Source: Lineus longissimus | Lineage: Eukaryota > Nemertea > Pilidiophora > Heteronemertea > Lineidae | DNA length: 64,000 bases | Reading direction: 5' to 3' | Assembly: GCF_910592395.1 (NCBI RefSeq) | Contig: NC_088308.1 | Location: 5,347,001 to 5,411,000 of the forward strand | Shown here: positions 55,332-64,000 of the stretch, piece after piece | How positions within the stretch are numbered: position 1 is the stretch's first letter | How the letters are laid out: every line of letters starts with the position of its first letter | The notes under the pieces: model-generated | The model's database searches: none | Seen by the model: only the letters and a program-made list of their open reading frames with translations | What the model was told of the DNA's origin: nothing | Position numbers and translations under genes: made by a program

Positions 55332-58300
55332 ATGAATTCCCTGAAGGTTTTCATTCCACACAATTTGCTGCTGACACCTAGTGGCTGGTTGCTGGCATGG
55401 CAAGACAACCCGACCGGGACATTGTGCACTTTGGCAACAATCCAATCAACAGGTGATAAGAGAGACAGGACTCTTCAGCAACTAATAACACTTTTTCAAG
55501 ACAAGTACCCAAACTTGACAATTTTAGGTCTGTGGAAAAATGACTATGACAGTTCAGGATGTCATTTGAACACAAACAATGTACAATTAGAACAATGGAT
55601 TACTCTTCATAGAAAAGATTCAGACCTTCCGCTGTGTGAGCTCAAAGGGAATTGGCCAGCATCCCTCAAACCTACTGCCATCATCTTTGATTCCAGGCAG
55701 GTCTTACATTCATGCCCGCTAATGAGCAAGATGTCTGAAATGTCCGATAATCCGTCCAACATTAAAATCATCCTCAAAGCTCTGACGAGTTTCTCGGCCG
55801 TCTGTCAAAACCTACCAGATACTTACAAACGCTGTATAAAGACATTTGGAGGGGAATCTCATTCTGTTTGTGACGCTGATGAATTGGACCTGATCATCCA
55901 TAGTTGCCTCCCACCTGATCCCTATCCCCTGCAGCAGTCGGACATGTCGGATGCTGGGATGATTCCATCTGTTATGTCATGTGCTTTAATCCTCACAAGC
56001 ATCTGGAAAAGGTAAGTGTTACAAACAGCAATTCGACATACCTCAAACCCAGTTGCTCTAATTACAGACAGCTACTGACAAATGCAAACAGTTCAGCTTT
56101 ATCAATGTTTTTTGCATCAAAATGAATTTAAATTGTTGCTTCACGCCCTTCAGCACAGACCTTTTTTGCCTTACGACTTCAGTTGTTGGTAAAAGTGGCA
56201 TCAAAATGTCACATTTGATGCCTTCGAATTCATTGGTATTGAACAAAGTGGAGTGTAGAAGATATTGAAAAACTTCCTTTTTTCAGACTGCCAGGTTTTT
56301 TCCAAAATGTGTTTTCCATGCTGATGGTCTGGGAACAGTTAAAACTTCGATGTCACCAAGTAAATAAAGCCCTGTTTGATAAAGGAGGAACTCCACGAGG
56401 TTTGCTCAGGTGAGGACTTATTTTCAACCATGCCGTTATTGTATGACGGTTACAACAAATGGTTTTCTATAGCGCTCGTTTCAGTTAGCTTGGTCTCTAA
56501 ATATTCATAGGAGCTTTGGGATTGGTATCATCTTGGCCTCTGCAGAAAACCTACTGGGGTTTCAGAACGTTATGTTACTTCATTACCTAATTAAGTGATG
56601 ATCCTTCCTTTTCAGGAGGAAGAACAGCCTGTATCGTTTCCTGTTTGATATGGCCTGTGGTGTGTTGCTGATGGCTGTCCTCTTACAGCATGACTTGACA
56701 AGACTTATTGCCAAATCTCTCATGGATTGGGCTGAGGTAGGTTATCAAAACCAAAATTGCCTCCTCGTCACAATCAATATTTACTTGTGATATTCCCCCT
56801 CTTATGTAAAAAAGTGTGAAATGCCGAGGCTCCCTCGATTTCTTTGAATTATTGATCTGCCCCTAACTTGTCAATTTTTATAGGTTGTCGGTGATGAATT
56901 AAGCCTGCTATTGAAATGGCTAATGGGTGTTCCAGCTGGTCTGAAACTCAACAGCCATCTTGATCAACTACTGGGCAGTTTCTTTCTGTACCATATCTAC
57001 CTTTGGAAGGGTAAGTCATGAATCAAAAGCTCACCTCTGGGGCAAAATGTCTGTCAAACACAAAACAAAGATGGCTCTCTACTGCACAGTATGATATAAA
57101 TTGCTGGCACAGGCTCTCCAAATTGCGATAGCAACACATTCACCGCAGAAATTGTGAGTGTTACAATGTCTTTAGTCCATCTACAAGTTTACTGGGAGTG
57201 GTGGAAAAATAAAGCTTGAAAAGGAGTGAAGCAATGACTGTTTGGTTATAATTTGGAATTTAGTTCTCAGTCAAGTCTAAAGCTTTTTTCTAGTTTTGCA
57301 AAAAAGCACAGATTTCTTCTAATGTTTATTTGAAACCAGAACGACATCATATTTGTAAGTTATTCACATCTCGTTTCCAGGCTACCTGACTATCCTGCAG
57401 CCTGTCTTTGACAAGCTCCTGTGGTACGGTGCCCTGTCTGGTTGTCTTGGTCTGTCCATGCAGCTCAGCCTCATGTCAGACCTTCTCTCGATGCTGACAC
57501 TCCACATCTACTGTTTCTATGCTTACGCAGCAAAGTAAGAGACCACTACAAGTCCTTGACCTATGTGTCTTTCACCTATGATAGTTCCTGGTCCAATCAG
57601 TTTAATATGCAAGGCTCTGAGTGCCAGCAAAAATTGGATTTTTGGTCTTCATGAAATAAGATGGGATCTGATTTATCAGGGGGCCTCTATCCAACAAAGT
57701 AAGTCCCCTCCAGCTTATTGCTGGAAATGTGTGCCATACATTTCTTGTTGGGTATGAAATGCAACTCCGACAAACTTTTGTGAATAAAATATAGGAAGAG
57801 GGCATGCATTCCTATTTTCTACATGGCAATTACATCTATAGTATCTTCTTCCTCTCTTGACAGGCTCTACTCCCTCCAGATTCAAACCCTCGCCTCGCTG
57901 TGGCGGCTCTTCCGAGGCAAGAAACAGAACCCATTGCGTAAACGCGTAGACTCCACCTCATACGATGTGGATCAGCTCTTCATTGGAACACTGCTCTTCA
58001 CCATACTGCTCTTCCTCCTCCCAACAACTGGAGTTTATTACATCGCATTCACAATGGTAAGTTTGGCCCCAATGGCATAGTTACTATTCAAATCCGAGGT
58101 AGTGCATTGAATCACGTACCTTTTCATAGACACTAGGTGTGAAGAATCGAGGCTATATCTCATTCATAGGATGAAGCTATCAAAGTATTTCTTGTCAAGG
58201 GCAGTTGCTTTTATACTTTTGCATTGAACCAATTCTTCACATCTCATACACATACAGAAACGGCATGCTTGTTTTCTAATGTCCAGAGTTCATTTCATTT

Positions 58301-59398
58301 GTAGCTGCGGCTGGTGGTAATCATCATCAATGGTTGTCTCGGATGGATGGTGTCGTTTATCAATACTTTGCCTGTTTACAGCCTGATAGCTAGAGGTCTT
58401 CATTTAGCAGAGATGGCAGGTAAGAATCATGCCATTGGGACATGTCATTCCAGCAGTCTTTGGAAGACAGTTCATAAAATATTGTGATAACACTTTAAAG
58501 GGGGACTGAAGGCATGAGCTAGGGGATCCGAATGTGGTCTCCAGATGACTAATGAGCAGAGTTCTGGATTGGGTCTGGTTCAACTTGTAGTGATAGAAAC
58601 ATTACTTATGCAGTGTAAATAGTCTGATGATGTGACGCCGATCTGCCACTTTGTGTAACATAATCCGGCCCACATGGCTCCTGCCTGTTGTCTCTCTTGT
58701 GAAGACAGTGATGGTGGGATTCATCAATCTACCATGACTGTACATGGCTAATCTTGTATGTGTTTTCTGTTCCAAGACAGATTGGATCATCCATATGTAA
58801 GCTTAAGCTTAAAATTTAAGACTGCTTCACATTTCTTTTTCAGGTGATCTTAGATTTTCAATCTGGCCACATCATGAAGGAAGACCACTTTACCTTTCCT
58901 TACAGGTAAGGAGTAAATCAAATACAGATGACAATGGGGTCTTGGATATCCAATGGATGTCTGGGATCGAGTCTTCTTTTTGAGAAGATTCCTAAGAGTG
59001 GGCTTTTGGATATCCAATAGATATCTGGGCTCTTCGATATGCAATGTATGTCCAAATTTCATAGGAATCATGTGCAGGAATAAAACATGAAGAATGGATG
59101 TCCTGCGCAATTGCCCGTGTCAAAAAACACCTCCGAGGCAAAACAAACAATACCAGTAATGTTTTTCTAGTTGTGTGGTTTTTTTGTGTGAACACTTCTA
59201 CTTTGAACAGTACCTTTTATTGTTGTTATTTTCCAGGTCATACAGTGTCCATTATCGGAGGTCTATCATCTGTACAAGGAATCTGATGGCCCAGTCCAGG
59301 AGAATACTGCGAGTTATACTTGGGGAGAGTTCGGAAAGAATCTGATCATTGGAAAGCTAGTTTATCCATGGGTCAGTGTCAGACAGGACAACGAGTAA
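55332..59398 (+). CDS. PIGQ: Phosphatidylinositol N-acetylglucosaminyltransferase subunit Q (GPI1)
   Basis: Nine exons: 55332-56011, 56287-56409, 56616-56736, 56884-57010, 57381-57534, 57864-58056, 58305-58419, 58844-58905, 59237-59398. Phases agree at every junction and give 578 residues, close to the shorter vertebrate form. The Gpi1 domain is in the second half: [57 protein letters not shown] and [20 protein letters not shown], each a strong family signature, with several hydrophobic membrane segments. PIGQ is an ER-membrane subunit that holds together the GPI-GlcNAc transferase complex (PIGA, PIGC, PIGH, PIGP, PIGY, DPM2), the first step of GPI-anchor synthesis. The N-terminal 220 residues lie in one long exon and are less conserved. 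AATAAA at 60329 may be the poly(A) signal. Confidence 0.95.
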
Positions 59399-60707
59399 AG
59401 GAGACTTTGGATTTATCATCGGGATGTGGATGTGACCTACCAAATTTAGTAGACATTTTAGATTTCAAAATAGTTGAAAGAGCTGAAAAAGGTTGTAAAT
59501 TAGAATTTCAAAAAGTTTTGTCAATGACACTATATGCCAAAGGCAATTATGTGTGGGCCCTTAAAAAATCCGAAGAAAAAGTTGATCTAGCGGTCACAAG
59601 TCAATTTCATACGACTGGAAAGACCAGTGTTGTCTTGGACCACTAGCACAGTGCTTGCTACCAGCGGTACTGCAGTCGGTCACTGACATAGACTGAGGCT
59701 GCAGGCCTGCTCATGGACTCTTAAAAATGGGAAATAATTCAATTGTCCATTAGCGGTTTAGATGTTGTAAACATGTTCAAGCAATGTGCCATGAATAACA
59801 TTCATATTTTTATCAAAGTCTTTTGCCTTTACTCTGTGATTTTCTTTATATTTTGGTATAATTGGCCAAATTGGCTAATGGCCGATGGCTCCATCCCTCA
59901 ACCCTTAACGTTTAGGTGGCTTTAGTTATGTTGTCAGGAATCCAACACATAGGTTGTGACGTTGTCCTGATTGAAAAGTTTGGTCCTTTATAGAATTGGC
60001 AGTTCCTGAACTGCAACGGGTTGTGACATTGTCCTGATTTAACATGTTTGGTTCTTCCTGTCAAATCAAATTTGGTTACTATCCCTGAATTTTCTGTTTG
60101 GATGCACAGGTCCAGATATAGCAAGGTTCATCAACCCCTTATTACAGAAAATTATTTGAAATTGACTTAAATTATTTTGGGAAATTGACATAAAAAGACA
60201 TGGGACCCCCTATATCCTCGATCTGCCTCCGATTCAGAATATTTACTGAGCATACATGTATTGTTACACTAGATCAAGAGAGTATTTTTCCTGTGGTCTC
60301 TATGAGATCGAAGGCAAAAAAATGATGAAATAAAAATTCCGAAGGGCTCTCGTCTGATGTCAACTTTTGTTTTGTAAGTGCGCTTTTATGATAAATTTGC
60401 TAATCCGACTAATGAGCATGACCCAAGGTACATCCCTCAACCGTTAAAATGGGTGTGGTTTAATAGCTAGCTGGGAACCCATTGGCTATACAGGCTAATG
60501 GCGCAATCTATTGTCAGTCTGCTACAACCATTCACTGCCGCTGTCTTCGCGGCCGGTCTTCGGCTGGTGAGGATCTGGTGAACCGACTGCAACAACGAAT
60601 CCTCCAAAATAATGGATTTTGTTTTGAAGTTTGTGAGAGTCAGTGTTGCATTTATGAGATGGGTTGAGCGTCAAAACAATCCCTGATCTACCCCAAACTT
60701 TGCGAAG
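59399..60707. other. PIGQ 3' UTR and spacer before the Storkhead-like gene
   Basis: No further gene is recognised. AATAAA at 60329-60334 is a candidate polyadenylation signal for PIGQ. An approximate repeat of GGTTGTGACRTTGTCCTGAT occurs at about 59953 and 60019. Confidence 0.45.
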
Positions 60708-61128
60708 ATGTTGCCCCAACAACAGCGCGAAGATCGGACTCTATTTCGGGGCAATGTTGCGGTAGCGCCGAGGTGTATCGGCCTTGTTTTGCGGGATGTT
60801 GGTTGGCCCAGAAAAGACAAGTCTGAAATGTGTAGGCACCATGTACATGATGTACATAGCCATGCATGTCATGGGTCTGGGAGTAACAACTGTTTACATC
60901 ACAGTGACAAGGCGCCAAAAGCTGTGTTTTCAGCCTTTATTGATGAGAACAGGTGTGGTAGTGTTAGCACATCACTAGACGAGTGCATTCAGAGGATTAA
61001 ATTTATTGGGAACATCGAACCGTGGACGTTGTTACTTTCTGGGGACGAAGCTGATTTGGAACGTCTCCGAGTGGCCTGGGCGCGGAGAAATCTACGGCCA
61101 CCTTCAGGGTTCGTCATACATGGCTTAG
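60708..61128 (+). CDS. Storkhead-box (STOX1-like) protein, first coding exon only
   Basis: A 140-residue open segment ends at a good donor (GGCTTAG then GTAAGA) with one base left over. VAPRCIGLVLRDVG near the start and KAVFSAFIDENR, then LERLRVAWARRNLRPPSGFVIHGLG at the end, follow the order of the N-terminal exon of vertebrate STOX1/STOX2, whose exon 1 finishes with a similar LRPP-GF-I segment just before the winged-helix domain. Storkhead proteins are putative winged-helix transcription regulators of nucleus and cytoplasm. The middle (CRHHVHDVHSHACHGSGSNN) is His/Cys-rich and not conserved as far as I can tell. Downstream exons with the winged helix were not found before 64000 and presumably lie outside the window. 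The start Met at 60708 is the first in this frame. Confidence 0.65.
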
Positions 61129-63855
61129 GTAAGAATCCATAATTCATCAGAGTTCACGTGATTTGGTTTTAAGCTGTTTTATAACTCGACATGTTCTTGT
61201 TCTGACTTCTGATCTGTCATCGTGGTTGTGCTAAAGACGGTTGTGGCCTGGGACGCTGCTTAAGTTTAAAGGTTCAGCTATGCTTACATGCAACTAGCTG
61301 TCTATCCGATGGCGGATGCCGTCTTCAATCAGGATTTCCACGTATGACTAGACTGTGACACCAACTTACATGTACTGCTTTTCCAACCATTGATGCCAGC
61401 AGTCACACTAATTACCGTCCATAACAGACTAAACCTGGCCTTTGGTTCTCACCTAAAAACTTAAATCTTTTCATGACTAGAAAGTAAATAGAAGTATTCT
61501 TTATTCGGTTTTCAAGGACACTTGCAGAATTCATCACATTGGATTGGGAGGGAAAGTACAGTGTAGGAATTTTTGAAAGTAAAAGTTGCAAAATAGGTTG
61601 ATACGGGCATGAACCCCTAATACTGACTGATGAAATTTCTCTGCTTTTATGACTATTATGATATAGTCTCTGTATCAGAAAATGAAGAAATCCGAAAACA
61701 AATCTTTTTCTGATGGTGGAGGCATTTTGAATTGACATGAATGCATTTGAGAATGAAAATTATCCTACATGTACATTTAGATATGGATGATGATGACATT
61801 TCCTGTGGGAGGGAGTGGCAAGTAAGAATTGCAGGAAGAAATTGATAGTGGTTGGCCTAATTGTCATGTCATGCCTAACTCCATTCAGCTTTTCAGCCTG
61901 GATGAATAAATCTTATTATTTATCATATTTTTGAAAAGAGCTCCTCAGGGGTTAAAACGTGCTATTTCAATAGATGCTACAGCAGTCTACTCAGCACAAT
62001 ATCGGAGCCACACTCTACCAAAAAAGATCAAACAAACTGCGCAATAATGAAAAGAGAAATGAACAAACATGGCAGCGGAGTTCTCGTGCTAAAGAAGAAA
62101 CCCGAGGGTTAATGAGTACAAAGCAGCCGGTGATCTCACTGGTGCGTTGAGACATGACAATATTCCAAACTTCAAAGGAGGGCTCCAGCGCACTAATGAT
62201 AGGCGGCAAGGAGAGAGACTCACAGACAATGTATTGCGTAGACACAGAGAGATTACACAAACCATTTCCATGTACATTAGCACTACACGATACAGTCTAG
62301 GGTGCATCTTTAGATGAAATTATATCTATGTAAAGTGAAGATGGCTGTTGGAAGTTTCGGTAAAATTCTGAATCAAATCATCAAATAATTATCAATTTTT
62401 AAATTTGAAGATGAACATGTGCCGGGGAACATTGGATTTAAATAAGACAGGTACATGAGTAAGATTTGGTTACAGCCTTCAAAGTCACATTTTGTAGTCC
62501 GAAAAATTTCCCAACATCTTGAGTTTCCAGGTTTAAATTTCAACAGAGGCCACTCGCCCTGTGAATCATGTTGGATCTGGTAGGATGCAATATACATTGT
62601 ACTTGAACATAATGTACACTGGATGCAGATCTTCAGGTTTATTTTTTTGGCCTAATCACTCGTCTTCAACTGTCCTTGGACCCTATCCGTCGTCTCTCAC
62701 ATTCTACTACCGTGTACAGCAGTCCTAGCCTGTCATGCCTGTTGTCCCAACCACTCCGTCCTCAACTGTCCTTGGTCCGGTTCTGAGACCTCTCACATTC
62801 TACATGACATGTACTACATCAGTCCCAGCCAGTCATGCTTGTTGTCCGAAGCACTCGTCCTTGGTCCCTATCCCTGGCCTCTCACATTCACTACTTCAGC
62901 GCTTGTAGTCTTTACCATTCCGTCTTCAAATGTCCCTATCCATGGCCTCTCACAGTCTACAACAACAGCAGTTCAAGCCTAGCATGCTACATTTTGTAGA
63001 TGTCCTAAGCGCTCCGTCTTCAACCGTCCTTGGTCCCCACTTTTTGTTTTCCTGACATCTATGACACAACATTGTTATTTATTTCTCCAACTTCCTCTAT
63101 CATAAATCATGTTTATGTCAATTACAGAATCTAAAATATTCATGAAATAGCACTATCTGTTAGTCCGCTAAATCGAAAACTGTATGACTGATCCATTTTA
63201 TGAGCAAATTGTAACGTGCCTCTTGGAGCATTTAACATCATGGAGCTATCAAATGATAGCAATTCTGTGCTGTGATTTATACCAAAATAGGGGCGAGTAT
63301 CAAGGTTGGTGCCTGACAATACCGGTATGAATCTGTAAGAAGAAAGAATAGCCAGATTCCCAGTTGAGATCTATACATTTTGTATTGTGCATGTGTGCTG
63401 AGTCAGTTTCCAGTTTATATTGATGAGAGGAACATGGCATTTAAAAAGTCAGGTGAATGATCGATGAGTTACGAAATTTTGTTCTGAGTCTCTCATTATT
63501 TTGATAATATTCCAAACCCTGTATTGCATGTATTGCTATGTGAGCTACTTTATCAAAACCCAATCATTCTCTGCTCCAAGACTCCACGCACGCTCACGTC
63601 GCAAAGTTGTAACTTCGAATCAGCATCAAACTGCAAGGTTGATTGATGCTTGCGTTGGAGAGCCTCTCGAGATAGGCAATATCCTCGTCATTAATCACAG
63701 TCTACACTGATCTCAATGTTAAAAATTAATTAAACAAAATGCTCTGATGTCCCGTCAGACAGTGATTCACTTGATTCCTAGATGTGATCAGAATGGTGCG
63801 GGATGTTTGTACGTTATATTGGTTAGTAGGATGTTGCGTCTTTGCGGTTGTTTTT
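61129..63855 (+). other. Probable first intron of the Storkhead-like gene
   Basis: No exon with similarity was found. The only clear structure is the ~100-bp tandem repeat at 62650-63040, listed separately. Confidence 0.45.
62650..63040. repeat. Tandem repeat, unit about 80-100 bp
   Basis: The phrase CGTCTTCAACTGTCCTTGG or a close variant recurs near 62663, 62758, 62923 and 63017, with a shortened one near 62856. It is followed each time by CCCTATCC-like and CCTCTCACATTCTAC and then CCTGTCATGC-like blocks. That is about four to five diverged copies. Confidence 0.75.
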
Positions 63856-64000
63856 AGCTCACCTCTTAGCAGAGGTGAGCTTATCCCATACCGTGGCGTC
63901 CGTCGTCCGTCGTCGTCGTCGTCGTCGTCCGTCGTCCGTTAGCAGGGCACGTTTCGTAACTGTTAGAGCTATTGAGTTGAAACTTGGTACACATGTACCC
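63856..64000. repeat. Dispersed GTC-rich repeat, second copy (cut by window end)
   Basis: It matches the first ~145 bp of the element at 1622 almost exactly, apart from a shorter trinucleotide tract. The hairpin is perfect here: AGCTCACCTCT, TAGC, AGAGGTGAGCT. Same orientation as the first copy; it continues past the window. Confidence 0.88.

Overview
This is eukaryotic, animal-type nuclear DNA. It has multi-exon genes with GT-AG introns, long AT-rich introns and intergenic spacers, many short inverted-repeat elements and minisatellites, and no bacterial-style operons. The gene content (Rab26/37-type GTPase, POLR3E, MRM2, PIGQ, a DEG/ENaC channel, a LITAF-domain protein, a Storkhead-like exon) and a dispersed repeat with an AGCTCACC/GGTGAGCT hairpin followed by (GTC)n suggest a marine bilaterian invertebrate, most likely a lophotrochozoan (mollusc, annelid, brachiopod or nemertean). 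The species cannot be fixed from the sequence alone.

Layout. About 5.2-24.7 kb (+ strand): the 3' two thirds of a Rab26/Rab37-family GTPase. Its nucleotide-binding N-terminal exons are not visible and probably lie upstream of the window. It contains two near-identical 67-nt versions of the switch II exon that look mutually exclusive. The ~15 kb intron after them carries three intronless class A GPCR genes on the opposite strand, in tandem units that also hold decayed fragments of a fourth GPCR. 29.0-30.2 kb (+): a two-exon MRM2-type mitochondrial rRNA 2'-O-methyltransferase. 31.0-37.2 kb (+): a complete 16-exon POLR3E (RNA polymerase III subunit RPC5) with an apparent GC-AG first intron. 38.9-39.6 kb (-): a LITAF-domain membrane protein. 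42.7-52.7 kb (+): a complete 12-exon acid-sensing/DEG-ENaC-type sodium channel. 55.3-59.4 kb (+): a complete 9-exon PIGQ (GPI1). 60.7-61.1 kb (+): the first coding exon of a Storkhead-box (STOX1-like) gene that runs off the right edge.

The neighbours are not functionally linked. They are housekeeping genes (Pol III transcription, GPI-anchor synthesis, mitochondrial ribosome) interspersed with signalling genes. The spacers and introns hold several MITE-like palindromes (4.8, 43.2, 46.5, 52.9 kb), a four-copy short-repeat family whose copies differ in CpG content, minisatellites with 57-bp, 45-bp, ~100-bp and ~204-bp units, and two copies of the GTC-rich dispersed repeat, one near each end of the window.

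The observations most worth following up are the duplicated switch II exons of the Rab gene and the nested, tandemly amplified GPCR cluster with its embedded GPCR relics. Exon coordinates were assigned by reading splice sites and checking that reading phase is kept across every junction. No alignment or transcript data were available.
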